From Brucella thiophenivorans (GTDB lineage: Bacteria; Pseudomonadota; Alphaproteobacteria; Rhizobiales; Rhizobiaceae), in the NCBI RefSeq assembly GCF_002252445.1, contig NZ_NNRJ01000014.1, positions 1 to 64,000 of the forward strand: 64,000 nucleotides of DNA, in the 5' to 3' direction. How positions within the stretch are numbered: the stretch's first letter is position 1; every line of letters starts with the position of its first letter. Below the pieces are notes generated by a model. The model ran no database searches, had not been told where the DNA came from, and was given only the letters and a program-made list of their open reading frames with translations. The position numbers were made by a program, and so were the translations under genes. Of this stretch, positions 48,058 to 57,677 are shown in pieces.

Positions 48058-50685
48058 ATGACACAACAGACAAAAGACAGCAAAGACTTGCCAATCCGCA
48101 AGCGCGATGCGTTTTTCCGCCTGTTTTCCGGCGAGGGTGCAGCCCTTCGGCGCCTGCGTCTGCAAAGCTTTCTGACAATCAGCTTCGAGCGGACATGGCC
48201 GCTCGTGTTGCCGCTGATTCTGTTAATCGCCCTTTTTGCAAGCCTAAGCTGGCTTGGGCTTTTCGCGCTGATGCCGCGCTGGCTGCATTTATGCGTGCTT
48301 GGGCTTTTTGGCCTCGCAGGCGTTGTTGCGCTTTATCTGCCTTTCCGTTTCCGCCTGCCGGATGATGAGGCTATCACCGCTCGCATTGAAGACGTAAACG
48401 GACTAATCCATGAGCCACTGGCCGTACAGACCGGACAGATGGCGACAGGAGCCAATGATCCTTTTGCCGTTGCGCTCTGGCAGGAACATCAGCGCCGCAT
48501 GGCTGAGCGGCTTAAAAATCTGCAATCGGGCGTTCCACGTCCGCACATTCCTGAACGCGATCCTTATGCACTGCGCGCTGTCGTGGCCTTGCTGTTTGTG
48601 ACCGCCGCCGCCTATAGCCTCAGTCCGAATAGCGGTCAGATTGCCGACGCGTTTAACATCCGTGCAGGCTCACCAAGTGCGGTTACGCGTATTGATGCAT
48701 GGGTAGCGCCACCATCTTATACCGGTCGTGCGCCAATATTCCTCAGCACGGCGCTTGATGATGCAAGTGCCGAAAAGCCGATAACAGTGCCACAAGGCAG
48801 CATCGTCAATATCCGTGTCATTGGCGGGAGTTCCGAAAGGCTAACCACAACGGATGCCACGGGCCATCGCGCAGAGATAAAACCCGTTGCACCAAAACAG
48901 GGTGAAGAAGACCAGCAAACAAGCGTCGATGATAGCCGCAACTTCCGTTATGATCTGCAACAGGACCAGACGCTCAATCTCTCAGGCATTGACGCCCGCT
49001 GGGTATTTGCTGTCACGCCAGACAATCCGCCAACCATTCGTTTTAGCAAAGAGCCGGGCCACGCGCTAAACGGCACTTTGCAGCTTTCCTATGAAATCAC
49101 CGACGATTACGGCGCAGTCAAAGCCTATGGCGAAATCGTTCCGCTCGACATTGACTATGAAGACGAGGAAACAGCGCCGCTTTATGATGCACCGGACCTA
49201 CCGCTTGCCCTGCCGCGTCGCGGAACCAAAGAAGCAACCACGTCCAAAGACCTGACTGAGCATCCATGGGCAGGCCAGAAAGTGGCGCTCACACTTGTTG
49301 TAACCGATGCGGGTGGCAAGAGCGCGCGCAGCGAAACCAAGATCATCACCCTGCCCGAACGTCCTTTCTCCAACCCGCTTGCGAAAGCCGTCGCCGAACA
49401 GCGCCGCATTCTTGCGCTTGATGCCACACGACGCGATCATGTCCGCGACATGCTTTCCGCGCTGATGATCCGCCCGGAAGAGACAATTAAGGACAAAGCC
49501 CATTATCTGGGCCTCGTGACCATCCGCACGCGTCTGCGTTTGGCAACAGGCGACGATGCACTGCGCGATACGGCTGATTATATGTGGCAAGTGGCTCTGG
49601 GCATCGAAGACGGCAATCTGTCGGCAGCCGAAAAGCGTTTGCGTCAAGCACAGGAAGCGTTGCGCAATGCGTTGCAGAACGGTGCGTCACAGGAAGAAAT
49701 CGAAAAGCTGACCGCAGAATTACGCGAAGCAATGCAGCAATTCCTGCGTGAATTTGCGCAGCGTCAGCAGCAGAACCCCAACGCCCAAAATCAGCCGATG
49801 GACCCCAATGCACGGGTTTTGACCGATAAGGATTTGCAACGCATGATGGACCAGATCGAAAATCTGGCACGTCAGGGTTCGCGTGATCAGGCCGAACAGC
49901 TTCTGTCGCAATTGCAGGACCTGATGAACAATCTGCAAATGGGCCAGCAACAGCAGCCCGGCCAGCAGGGGCAAGGTCAGGGTCAGGCCAATCAGATGCA
50001 ACAGCAGATGAACAAGCTGGGCGATCTGATGCGCCGCCAGCAGCAGACGATGAACGAGACGTTCAATCTCGATCAACAGATGCAGCAGCAGTTCAATAAT
50101 GGCGAAGGTGAATTTGGCGAAGACGGCCAGATGCCCGGCGATGATGGCTCAATGGGTCAGGGCGAACCGCAGCAAGGTGGTCAGCCCGGCGGAACGCCAT
50201 CTGAAATGGCTGAAGCGATGCGCAAGCTGCAACAACAGCAACAGCAGCTTCAGCAGGAATTACAGAAGCTCACTGAAGACCTCAAAGGCATGGGCATTGA
50301 TCCCAACCAGGACTTCTCCGATGCGGGCAAATCCATGGGCAATGCCGCTGATGCGCTGGGCCGCAGCGAAGGGTCCGAAGCGGGCGATCAGCAAGGCAAT
50401 GCGCTGGAGGCTCTTCGCCGTGGTGGCCGCGATATGATGCAAAAAATGCAGCAAGCCATGGGACAAGAAGGGCAAGGTCAAAGTGGACAGAATGGCCAGA
50501 GAGGCCGCGATCCACTGGGCCGCGAGCAAGGCGGCATGTCCAATGAAAACGGCGTCAAGATTCCAGGCGAGATTGATATTCAGCGTGCCCGTGAAATTCT
50601 TGATGAAATCCGCCGTAAGCTCGGCAACGCCCTCACCCCGCAGATGGAGAAAGAATATCTCCAGCGGCTGTTGCAGTTTGATTGA
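48058..50685 (+). CDS. TIGR02302 family membrane protein
   Basis: 875 residues. Two hydrophobic helices near the N-terminus (about 52-75 and 80-102) and one near 178-197, followed by a large extracytoplasmic region with beta-rich repeats (about 210-450), an alpha-helical region to 560 and a Gln/Met/Gly/Asn-rich tail from about 565 to 820, with runs such as QQQQPGQQGQGQGQ. The TIGR02302 family is confined to alphaproteobacteria and has no known function. The tail may be flexible or prone to condensation (inference). It is the last gene of the argH-lptM-lysA run and converges on hpt. Confidence 0.9.
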   Translation: MTQQTKDSKDLPIRKRDAFFRLFSGEGAALRRLRLQSFLTISFERTWPLVLPLILLIALFASLSWLGLFALMPRWLHLCVLGLFGLAGVVALYLPFRFRLPDDEAITARIEDVNGLIHEPLAVQTGQMATGANDPFAVALWQEHQRRMAERLKNLQSGVPRPHIPERDPYALRAVVALLFVTAAAYSLSPNSGQIADAFNIRAGSPSAVTRIDAWVAPPSYTGRAPIFLSTALDDASAEKPITVPQGSIVNIRVIGGSSERLTTTDATGHRAEIKPVAPKQGEEDQQTSVDDSRNFRYDLQQDQTLNLSGIDARWVFAVTPDNPPTIRFSKEPGHALNGTLQLSYEITDDYGAVKAYGEIVPLDIDYEDEETAPLYDAPDLPLALPRRGTKEATTSKDLTEHPWAGQKVALTLVVTDAGGKSARSETKIITLPERPFSNPLAKAVAEQRRILALDATRRDHVRDMLSALMIRPEETIKDKAHYLGLVTIRTRLRLATGDDALRDTADYMWQVALGIEDGNLSAAEKRLRQAQEALRNALQNGASQEEIEKLTAELREAMQQFLREFAQRQQQNPNAQNQPMDPNARVLTDKDLQRMMDQIENLARQGSRDQAEQLLSQLQDLMNNLQMGQQQQPGQQGQGQGQANQMQQQMNKLGDLMRRQQQTMNETFNLDQQMQQQFNNGEGEFGEDGQMPGDDGSMGQGEPQQGGQPGGTPSEMAEAMRKLQQQQQQLQQELQKLTEDLKGMGIDPNQDFSDAGKSMGNAADALGRSEGSEAGDQQGNALEALRRGGRDMMQKMQQAMGQEGQGQSGQNGQRGRDPLGREQGGMSNENGVKIPGEIDIQRAREILDEIRRKLGNALTPQMEKEYLQRLLQFD

Positions 50686-50713
50686 TACCCAAACAGCCGC
50701 TCGAAATTTGGTA

Positions 50714-51250
50714 CTACTCCTTCACATGCCCGACGTAGGGCAGTTGCCTGAATGAGTGGCCCACATCCATGCCATAGCCGACGACAAAATAGTCGGGGCA
50801 TTCGAAAGCTACGAAATCGGCATGCAGATCGACTTTGCGGCGCACACTCTTATCGAGCAGCACGGCAATGCTGACGCTGCGCGCACCGCGTTCGATCATC
50901 AGTTCACGCACAAATTTCAGCGTCTTGCCTGATTCAAGAATATCATCGATCAGAAGAACGTCGCGATCTTTTACATCGCTGTCGATATCACGCAGCAGGC
51001 GCACTTCGGTACTGGTCGTACCCTTGCCATAGCTGGAAACGGTGATGAATTCGACATCCGGCTCGACACCGGCATCATGCATGGCGCGAATAAGGTCTGC
51101 TGCGAAGATAAATGATCCCTTGAGGATCGAAATCGTCAGCAGATTGTGAAAATCGCGTTTGGCAATTTCCTGCGCAAGCGCGAGATTACGCGCAGCAATT
51201 TCCTCCGGGCTAAAAAGCACATCAATGGTTTTACCGCCGACATGAGGCAT
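50714..51250 (-). CDS. hpt: Hypoxanthine phosphoribosyltransferase
   Basis: 178 residues. Purine salvage: hypoxanthine or guanine plus PRPP to IMP or GMP. The PRPP loop is DVLLIDDILESGKTLKFV near residue 100; LTISILKGSFIFAADLIR lies near residue 45. I take the ATG at 51250 (MPHVGGKTIDVLF) because AGGAGA lies upstream; the frame runs on to 51316 through repeat sequence. Convergent with the TIGR02302 gene, 28 bases apart. Confidence 0.95.
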   Translation of the reverse strand: MPHVGGKTIDVLFSPEEIAARNLALAQEIAKRDFHNLLTISILKGSFIFAADLIRAMHDAGVEPDVEFITVSSYGKGTTSTEVRLLRDIDSDVKDRDVLLIDDILESGKTLKFVRELMIERGARSVSIAVLLDKSVRRKVDLHADFVAFECPDYFVVGYGMDVGHSFRQLPYVGHVKE

Positions 51251-51296
51251 CTGCTGCGTCTCCTGATTTACAAGCATAAATAGCTTTGAAAGGCAC

Positions 51297-51463
51297 GCTC
51301 TACAGCATCGGCCCAAAAATCGAAATCGATTTTTAGAAAGAACTATGCGTTGATTTAAAGCGCATCCGAAAAGTGTAGAATAGTTTCCGGACTAAGATGC
51401 GCGTTAAACAAAAGCTTAGAGCGTCCTTTGTGCGTCCAATTGGACGCACAAAGGACGCTCTAT
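51297..51463. repeat. Hairpin repeat, family A copy upstream of hpt
   Basis: Begins with an AAAAATCGAAATCGATTTTT element that also occurs near 2588. The GCGCATCCGAAAAGTGTAGAATAG hairpin (about 51361-51403) follows, and the copy ends in a 46-bp perfect palindrome. It lies between divergent hpt and the methyltransferase gene. Confidence 0.7.
51417..51462. repeat. 46-bp perfect palindrome with no loop
   Basis: The sequence from TAGAGCGTCCTTTG to its mirror complement is symmetrical about 51439/51440 with every one of 23 pairs matching; CCAATTGG is the centre. It replaces the imperfect second palindrome seen in other family A copies. Confidence 0.9.
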
Positions 51464-51523
51464 ACCATGCTTTGTCCGAATTGCACCATTTGCCATTCAA
51501 TAGATTTGATATAGCGTGATCGC

Positions 51524-52291
51524 ATGCATCCAGACATTATCGAACTGCGCTCTTTTTACGACACGACGCTGGGTCACCTATCCGAGCGTTCCATCCGCAT
51601 GGCGCTGGCCGCATTATGGGGCCATGTGCCGGGGGAGCGGCTGGTAGGCCTTGGTTATAGCCTTCCCTATCTCGACCGTTTCAGCGCTGATACCGAACGC
51701 AGCTTTGCCTTCATGCCAGCGGGACAGGGTGCGATTGCTTGGCCAAACGCAGAAAAATCAGCAACTGCTCTGGTTTTTGACGAGGAACTGCCTTTGCCCG
51801 ATTCCTCGATCGACCGGATATTGATGATTCATGCACTGGAATATTCAGAAAATGCTGCTGAATCGCTCAAAGAAATGTGGCGGGTGCTTGCACCCAATGG
51901 CAGGCTGGTGATTGTTGTTCCAAACCGGCGCGGTGTCTGGGCGCGCCTTGATCGCACACCATTTGGCAGCGGTCGCCCCTATAGCAGGACACAGCTTACA
52001 ACCTTGCTGCGCGAAGCGAACTTCACCGTCAACACGATCAGCAATGCACTTCATTTCCCGCCGGTAAAACGTCGCTGGCTCATGCGCCCATGCATGGCAT
52101 TGGAGAGTTTGGGGCGCAAACTATGGCCGCTCTTTTCAGGCGTATTGGTGGTGGAAGCACAGAAGCGACTGTATCAGGGCCTGCCTGTCGCACAACGCTC
52201 CTCGCGCCGCGTTTTCGTGCCGGTTTTAGCACCGCAGGGAACCCCGCTGAGCGGAATAAGAAAAACACCGTCAAAAGACCACCAAAAATAG
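51524..52291 (+). CDS. Class I SAM-dependent methyltransferase
   Basis: 255 residues. The Methyltransf_11-like core is seen as DSSIDRILMIHALEYSENAAESLKEMWRVLAPNGRLVIVVPNRRGVWARLD (about 88-145). Motif I (VGLGYSLPYL near residue 42) lacks the usual GxGxG, as in several alphaproteobacterial relatives, so SAM binding should be tested rather than assumed. No membrane helix. Located upstream of hisC with a 102-base gap that contains a 9-bp hairpin (52330-52357). Confidence 0.82.
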   Translation: MHPDIIELRSFYDTTLGHLSERSIRMALAALWGHVPGERLVGLGYSLPYLDRFSADTERSFAFMPAGQGAIAWPNAEKSATALVFDEELPLPDSSIDRILMIHALEYSENAAESLKEMWRVLAPNGRLVIVVPNRRGVWARLDRTPFGSGRPYSRTQLTTLLREANFTVNTISNALHFPPVKRRWLMRPCMALESLGRKLWPLFSGVLVVEAQKRLYQGLPVAQRSSRRVFVPVLAPQGTPLSGIRKTPSKDHQK

Positions 52292-52393
52292 CTCTGTAGC
52301 CTTTGACAGTAAGGTTTTTCTCGACTTGAACGCAGCGGCGGTTTATGCCCGCTGCGTAACCTTAACATCAGTCCTTTTGGCGGAGCCAAAATC

Positions 52394-53500
52394 ATGACCA
52401 ATATGCAAAACCTTTCCCGTCCCCAGCCTAAAGCCGGTCTGCTCGACATTGCAGCTTACGTGCCAGGCAAGGAACATGTAGAAGGCGTTGCAAAGGTCTA
52501 TAAGCTCTCCTCCAATGAGACCCCGATCGGTCCCAGCCCCCATGCGGTCGAGGCCTATCGATATTGGGCCGATCATCTGGCAATATATCCCGACGGACAA
52601 GCCCTTGCGCTGCGCGAAGCCATTGCTGAATCGCAGGGGCTTAACATCGGCAACATCATCTGTGGCAATGGCTCGGACGAATTACTCGGCCTTCTGTGCC
52701 AGACCTATCTTGCAACCGAAGACGAAGCCATTATCACCGAGCATGGCTTTGCCGTCTATAAAATCCAGACCCTTGGCGCGGGTGCAACACCTGTAACGGT
52801 CAAGGAAAAGAACGAGCGCATCGATGTCGACGCGATCCTTGCAGGCGTTACGGCGCGCACGAAGATCGTTTTCATTGCCAATCCAGCCAATCCAACTGGC
52901 ACCTATCTGCCGTTTGAGGAAGTACGCCGTCTGCATGCAGGCCTGCCAAAACATGTCGTGCTGGTGCTGGACGCAGCCTATGCAGAATATGTGCGTCGCA
53001 ACGATTATGAAGCAGGCCTCGAGCTGGTATCGTCAAACGAAAATGTCGTCATGACGCGTACCTTCTCAAAAATCTATGGCCTGCCGGGCCTGCGTATTGG
53101 CTGGATGTATGCGCCGTTGCACATCATCGATGCGGTCAATCGTATTCGTGGCCCGTTCAACATGAACTCGGCAGCGATTGCTGCCGGTGCAGCCGCAATC
53201 CGCGACCGCGCTCATGTGGTTAAATCGGTCGAATTTAATGAAAAATGGCTGTCATGGCTCAGTGACGAATTCACCAAGCTTGGTCTTCGCGTCACCCCAT
53301 CCGTGACAAACTTCCTGCTGATCCATTTCCCGGACGCTGCCGCACATTCGGCAGACAAGGCAGATGAGTATCTTTCAAAGCGCGGCTATATCCTGCGGCG
53401 CGTTGGCGGCTACGGCTTCCCCAATGCGTTGCGCATGACCGTCGGCACGGAAGAGGCCAATCGCGGCGTTGTCGCCGCTCTCACTGAGTTTTTAAAATAG
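52394..53500 (+). CDS. hisC: Histidinol-phosphate aminotransferase
   Basis: 368 residues. PLP-dependent class II aminotransferase; the cofactor Lys lies in [21 protein letters not shown] near residue 222, with NPTGTY near 160 and a C-terminal [22 protein letters not shown]. It also acts on aromatic keto acids in many alphaproteobacteria, which fits the next gene, a prephenate/arogenate dehydrogenase, four bases downstream. The two likely serve His and Tyr synthesis together. Confidence 0.95.
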   Translation: MTNMQNLSRPQPKAGLLDIAAYVPGKEHVEGVAKVYKLSSNETPIGPSPHAVEAYRYWADHLAIYPDGQALALREAIAESQGLNIGNIICGNGSDELLGLLCQTYLATEDEAIITEHGFAVYKIQTLGAGATPVTVKEKNERIDVDAILAGVTARTKIVFIANPANPTGTYLPFEEVRRLHAGLPKHVVLVLDAAYAEYVRRNDYEAGLELVSSNENVVMTRTFSKIYGLPGLRIGWMYAPLHIIDAVNRIRGPFNMNSAAIAAGAAAIRDRAHVVKSVEFNEKWLSWLSDEFTKLGLRVTPSVTNFLLIHFPDAAAHSADKADEYLSKRGYILRRVGGYGFPNALRMTVGTEEANRGVVAALTEFLK

Positions 53501-53504
53501 AACA

Positions 53505-54437
53505 ATGTCTACAACCCATTTTAAAAAAATCGCGCTTATCGGCATCGGCCTTATCGGCTCGTCGCTGGCGCGCGTCATCCGTCGCGAAGGTCTGGCCGAT
53601 CATATCGCCATTGCCACACGCAGTGCTGAAACACTCAGACGCGCCGAGCAACTCAACCTCGGCGACAGTTACTTTACTGACAGCGCTGAGGCCGTCAAAG
53701 ACGCCGATCTCGTCATCGTCTCGGTGCCAGTCGGCTCATCCGGCACAGTTGCGCGTCAGATCTCAGGTAGCCTCAAGCCCGGCGCAATCGTCACTGATGT
53801 TGGCTCAACCAAAGCATCGGTGATCGCGCAGATGCAGCCGGAACTGCCTGAAAACGTGCATTTCATTCCAGGTCATCCACTGGCCGGAACGGAATATTCG
53901 GGACCAGATGCCGGTTTTGCAGAACTGTTCACCAATCGCTGGTGCATTCTCACGCCGCTGCCCGACACCGATCAGACGGCTATCGACAAGCTGTCGTCAT
54001 TCTGGGCTGCCTGTGGTTCGCGCCTGGACCAGATGGACCCGCAGCACCACGATCTGGTGCTGGCCATCGTTTCGCACCTGCCGCATATCATTGCTTACAA
54101 TATTGTCGGCACGGCAAGCGATCTGGAACAGGTAACGAAATCGGAAGTCATCAAATATTCGGCTTCGGGTTTCCGCGACTTCACACGTCTGGCTTCATCC
54201 GATCCGACCATGTGGCGTGACGTTTGCCTGCACAACAAGGATGCGATCCTTGAAATGCTGGCACGCTTCTCGGAAGATCTGGCATCCCTGCAACGATCGA
54301 TTCGCTGGGGCGATGGCGATGCGCTGTTTGATCTTTTCAGCCGCACGCGTGCCGTTCGCCGCAGCATCATTGATGCAGGTCAGGAAGTTGATGCGCCGAA
54401 TTTCGGGCGTCAGACAGCGCCGCAACCCGGCGAGTAA
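53505..54437 (+). CDS. Prephenate/arogenate dehydrogenase
   Basis: 310 residues. Rossmann start FKKIALIGIGLIGSSLARVIRREG near residue 5. The prephenate dehydrogenase region has HFIPGHPLAGTEYSGPDAGF with the catalytic His, followed by SHLPHIIAYNIVG. Converts prephenate or arogenate towards tyrosine; which substrate is preferred cannot be read. No ACT or chorismate mutase domain, so it is the monofunctional type. It follows hisC by four bases. Confidence 0.94.
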   Translation: MSTTHFKKIALIGIGLIGSSLARVIRREGLADHIAIATRSAETLRRAEQLNLGDSYFTDSAEAVKDADLVIVSVPVGSSGTVARQISGSLKPGAIVTDVGSTKASVIAQMQPELPENVHFIPGHPLAGTEYSGPDAGFAELFTNRWCILTPLPDTDQTAIDKLSSFWAACGSRLDQMDPQHHDLVLAIVSHLPHIIAYNIVGTASDLEQVTKSEVIKYSASGFRDFTRLASSDPTMWRDVCLHNKDAILEMLARFSEDLASLQRSIRWGDGDALFDLFSRTRAVRRSIIDAGQEVDAPNFGRQTAPQPGE

Positions 54438-54490
54438 AAACGACTGGGGCAGGTTAAAATACTGTCCTATTCCTTTACTGCCTTACTGCC

Positions 54491-55510
54491 CTACAAATTT
54501 GGCAAACGTCCGAGCGGAATAAAGCCCGCACTGGCTCTTCCCTTGCGAACGGCAATCTCTATCATGGGATTGCCGTTTTCGTCTTTCGGCATGGCGGAAA
54601 GCGCAAAAAGCACGGTTGCGATATTGCCGCCCTGTTCGGGAAACACAGTCTGGCCAGCCTGCGCAAAAGATTGCGGGTTGACCATCGTAACTTTCAGAGC
54701 AGCATCGATCTGGCCTTCGAGATCAACCGAAAACGGTCCTGAAACCGAAAGCATGGCGCCATTCGGCATCGATAAAAACGCCTGATTGATCACGCCGCTA
54801 TGGCCGCGCATGCGTTCATTGAAAGGTGCCGGGCTAGGCGCGAGAAATGTTGCAGCATTAGCAACTTCCAGATCGACCAAACCGTCAATCTCTGGACTTT
54901 TGGCATTGCCAATCAGAAAGGGCTCAAGTTTCAACGCTGCAAAACGTCCGTTGATCTTAAGCTGATCATCCTCGCTGCTCATGCGGAAATTCATCTGCTC
55001 AAGTTTGCTGATCTGTTCAGTGGTGGTGGTTTCCGTTCGCACGCCAACACGCACTTCACGCGCATTCACCTCGATTTCGGTCGGAAATGGGCGAGCAAGG
55101 CGTGTGTTGGAGGTGAATAAATTCCAGTTGATTTCAAGTGGCTGAATGCCAGGAAATTCGACAAAAGCCGGACCTGTCAATGCATTGCTGAGCGAGCGCG
55201 GAGCGTAAACAGGTGATCCTGAGGTGAAGCGGCCTGCACGCAGCGCCATGCCTTCCGAAGGCTTTTGCCATGAAATGCTGTCGCAAACCACATTGACACG
55301 AAGAGGATAGCCACCGGTATGAAGGTTTTCGCATTGAACGCCCACACCTTGTGAGGCAAGCTTGGCCATATCAGCCTTGGCGCGTCCTTCGATTTCACCT
55401 GCAATGTAAAACCAGCCAGCTGTGTAGGCTGCAACAAGCACGAGAACAATCACCGCTATTATGATTGGGCGCTTCCTGGATTTTTTGGTTTCAACATCGG
55501 CATACGCCAT
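54491..55510 (-). CDS. DUF2125 family protein, membrane anchored
   Basis: 339 residues. A cytoplasmic Lys/Arg-rich start (TKKSRKRP) is followed by one membrane helix at about 16-37 (IIIAVIVLVLVAAYTAGWFYIA), then an extracytoplasmic body. DUF2125 is alphaproteobacterial and of unknown function. Two Cys in VQCENLHTGGYPLRVNVVCDS may pair. The start is the ATG at 55510, just after a TTG that extends the frame by one codon. Convergent with the prephenate dehydrogenase gene. Confidence 0.85.
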   Translation of the reverse strand: MAYADVETKKSRKRPIIIAVIVLVLVAAYTAGWFYIAGEIEGRAKADMAKLASQGVGVQCENLHTGGYPLRVNVVCDSISWQKPSEGMALRAGRFTSGSPVYAPRSLSNALTGPAFVEFPGIQPLEINWNLFTSNTRLARPFPTEIEVNAREVRVGVRTETTTTEQISKLEQMNFRMSSEDDQLKINGRFAALKLEPFLIGNAKSPEIDGLVDLEVANAATFLAPSPAPFNERMRGHSGVINQAFLSMPNGAMLSVSGPFSVDLEGQIDAALKVTMVNPQSFAQAGQTVFPEQGGNIATVLFALSAMPKDENGNPMIEIAVRKGRASAGFIPLGRLPNL

Positions 55511-55721
55511 CAAAAAAGCCCTTATTTAATCAAACACTTGGTTAGCTACACCAGACAGATGTTTCCGACCATGAGAGGTCATCATATAATCTGCTGTCCT
55601 CAACAGGTGGCTATATTATGGCAGGAATGAGTCTTGTAGAGTTCTAGCGATTAAAAAATGCGGTATATCCTGCGATTACCGATAAAAACTCGCCATAATT
55701 GAACATATATTGATTCTCATC

Positions 55722-56291
55722 ATGACACGGCACACCGACGAACAGCGAATGAATGATTTCTGGGTATTTGGTTACGGCTCCCTGATGTGGAGGCCGGGCT
55801 TTGCACATGTCGAAACTGTGCGTGCGCGTCTGCATGGCTATCGCCGCAGCCTGTGCATATATTCGCATGTGCATCGCGGAACACCGGATCATCCCGGCCT
55901 GGTGCTGGGGCTAGATGCCGGCGGCTCGTGCCTCGGCATGGCTTTTCGTGTTCCGGGCGACATGACGCATGAGGTCATGGTCTATTTGCGCGAACGTGAA
56001 ATGTCGAACAACGTCTATCACGAAAAATGGCTGGGGCTGCGTCTTGCTGATGGTCGCGACGTGAAGGCTGTCACCTATATTGCGGACCGCCGTCATAGCC
56101 AATATGCGGGATCACTCAAAGCCGAGGATGCTGCTGCAATCGTTGCTTCTGCACGCGGCGGTTCGGGCGCAAATGTAGACTATGTTTCCAACACACTTGA
56201 GCATCTTCGCAATATGCGTGTGCGTGATCATGCGCTGGAACATGTCAATGATTTGATCGGCATGACCATCGCAAAACAAAACACGCTTTAA
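55722..56291 (+). CDS. Gamma-glutamylcyclotransferase (ChaC family)
   Basis: 189 residues from the ATG at 55722; an ATG at 55749 (MNDFWVFGYGSLMWRPGF) is an equally good or better start. The substrate loop YGSL is present, and the acidic stretch YLREREMSNNVY contains the likely catalytic Glu. ChaC enzymes split glutathione into 5-oxoproline and Cys-Gly. The ribosome sites of both starts are weak. Confidence 0.88.
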   Translation: MTRHTDEQRMNDFWVFGYGSLMWRPGFAHVETVRARLHGYRRSLCIYSHVHRGTPDHPGLVLGLDAGGSCLGMAFRVPGDMTHEVMVYLREREMSNNVYHEKWLGLRLADGRDVKAVTYIADRRHSQYAGSLKAEDAAAIVASARGGSGANVDYVSNTLEHLRNMRVRDHALEHVNDLIGMTIAKQNTL

Positions 56292-56297
56292 GGCTTC

Positions 56298-57125
56298 TCA
56301 GCCCGAGTTTGCAAAGCGGCTTTCACGCACAAGCAGCACTGCTCCCATCAGGAAATATAATGCCCCGATCAGCGTGTGTGTGTTGGAATAGGCCAGCAGC
56401 CACAATGCATCATCTCTCACTGGAGAGGTTGGTGTGACCGCGGCAATCATGAAGGCGATACAGCCCAAAAGATTGATGAAAACAATCTGCCAGGACAGGT
56501 TTTTGGGACGCCAGCTCCAGTATTTGTTGCCAACTTCAACAAAGGCGAGATAGCCCGATACAAGAAACAACACGGATCCCTCAAAATTGGGTGCCCATAT
56601 TTCGAGAACGCTCAGTTCATGGGAACCGGGTGCCGCAATGCTGTTAAACGTACTGATATTGAAGGCAATCGTTCCCAGCCATTGCGTAAACGAACTGAGC
56701 CAGCCCGCACTTTTAGGATGCCATCCGATAATCGACCAACGACGCGTGCCGATTTCCCGCGTTGGCTCGTCATTCGTGAAATCCGGTGAATTGGCCGATT
56801 GAAAATGCTGGAGGCTTGCGGCAAGCGTAAACGGAATTGAACCCACGAAGAATGCAAGATTGGTGATATTGGCGAGCTGTGACCAGCGCAGCGAACAAAA
56901 CATCAGAATGCTTGCCAGCGCGAATATGAATGCCCCTGTGGCAAAGGAAATACCTATATAAGCGTTGTAGCTCTGGGTTTGCCAGAAAGGCACATGTGCA
57001 TGGGTGGAAAGGATACTTCTTAATCCCAGGCCCTTGCGGCTCATTCTGGAAAACCACACGACCCTTTCGCCGTGCAGCCGGTAAATTCTCTGTGTCACCA
57101 GAGGCCAGATTCCAAAGAGCTTCAT
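56298..57125 (-). CDS. Six-helix membrane protein, unknown function
   Basis: 275 residues. Hydrophobic helices at about 54-76, 84-103, 141-160, 173-192, 207-227 and 239-262, with a soluble N-terminus. Between helices two and three lies a polar stretch RREIGTRRWSIIGWHPKSAG that may face the cytoplasm. Repeated short motifs (FVEVGNKYWSWRPKNLSWQ) resemble the YrhK-type family by memory, but I cannot confirm it. It begins 190 bases before yggT on the opposite strand and converges on the ChaC gene, with six bases between their stops. Confidence 0.6.
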   Translation of the reverse strand: MKLFGIWPLVTQRIYRLHGERVVWFSRMSRKGLGLRSILSTHAHVPFWQTQSYNAYIGISFATGAFIFALASILMFCSLRWSQLANITNLAFFVGSIPFTLAASLQHFQSANSPDFTNDEPTREIGTRRWSIIGWHPKSAGWLSSFTQWLGTIAFNISTFNSIAAPGSHELSVLEIWAPNFEGSVLFLVSGYLAFVEVGNKYWSWRPKNLSWQIVFINLLGCIAFMIAAVTPTSPVRDDALWLLAYSNTHTLIGALYFLMGAVLLVRESRFANSG

Positions 57126-57314
57126 GTTTGATCAGTTGCCCCGAACAGACGCTACAACATAGATAAAATGCATGTCCTACAAATTGATATAGAAGCCTGT
57201 CGTCCATGTCATCAGACGCTATGATTGACGACCACGTGAAAATCCAAAGGAACAGGTCTTGTTCTTGACGAACGCAAACGCCACATCTCGGCAAGTTCTC
57301 AAGGAGAAGACTTT

Positions 57315-57605
57315 ATGATCGCATTGTTTCGCACCATTGATCTGGCGCTCGATATCTATACGTGGATCATCATCGCAAGCGCCATTTTCTCGTGGCTCTA
57401 TGCGTTCAACGTCGTCAATTCTTCCAACCGTTTCGTGGGTGCCATCGGCGAGTTTCTTTACAAGGTTACCGAACCTGTACTGCGCCCGATCCGCAATATC
57501 CTGCCTAATCTCGGCGGCATAGACCTTTCGCCGATCGTATTGCTGCTGATTATCTTCTTCATCCGCCAGTTTATGTGGACGACCTTGCTTCCAGCGCTTC
57601 TGTAA
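57315..57605 (+). CDS. YggT family membrane protein
   Basis: 96 residues with two hydrophobic segments: [24 protein letters not shown] and [20 protein letters not shown]. Between them the conserved [20 protein letters not shown] marks the family, linked to cell division and cell-shape proteins in bacteria and chloroplast thylakoids (CCB3). An AAGGAGAAG lies before the ATG. Followed by a bidirectional terminator shared with ppa. Confidence 0.95.
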   Translation: MIALFRTIDLALDIYTWIIIASAIFSWLYAFNVVNSSNRFVGAIGEFLYKVTEPVLRPIRNILPNLGGIDLSPIVLLLIIFFIRQFMWTTLLPALL

Positions 57606-57628
57606 AAAAATAGAATATGGACTTAACG

Positions 57629-57658
57629 AAAACGCCCGGGCTTTGACCCGGGCGTTTT
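57629..57658. terminator. Bidirectional terminator between yggT and ppa
   Basis: Twelve-pair stem AAAACGCCCGGG (57629-57640) / CCCGGGCGTTTT (57647-57658) with a CTTTGA loop. Both sides have T-rich ends, so it can serve both convergent genes. Confidence 0.93.
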
Positions 57659-57677
57659 GGTTAAAATATAGGGGAAA

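Noticed and set aside
52330-52357. Hairpin before hisC as a histidine attenuator
   Set aside because: A 9-bp stem is present but there is no T-tract and no leader peptide rich in His.
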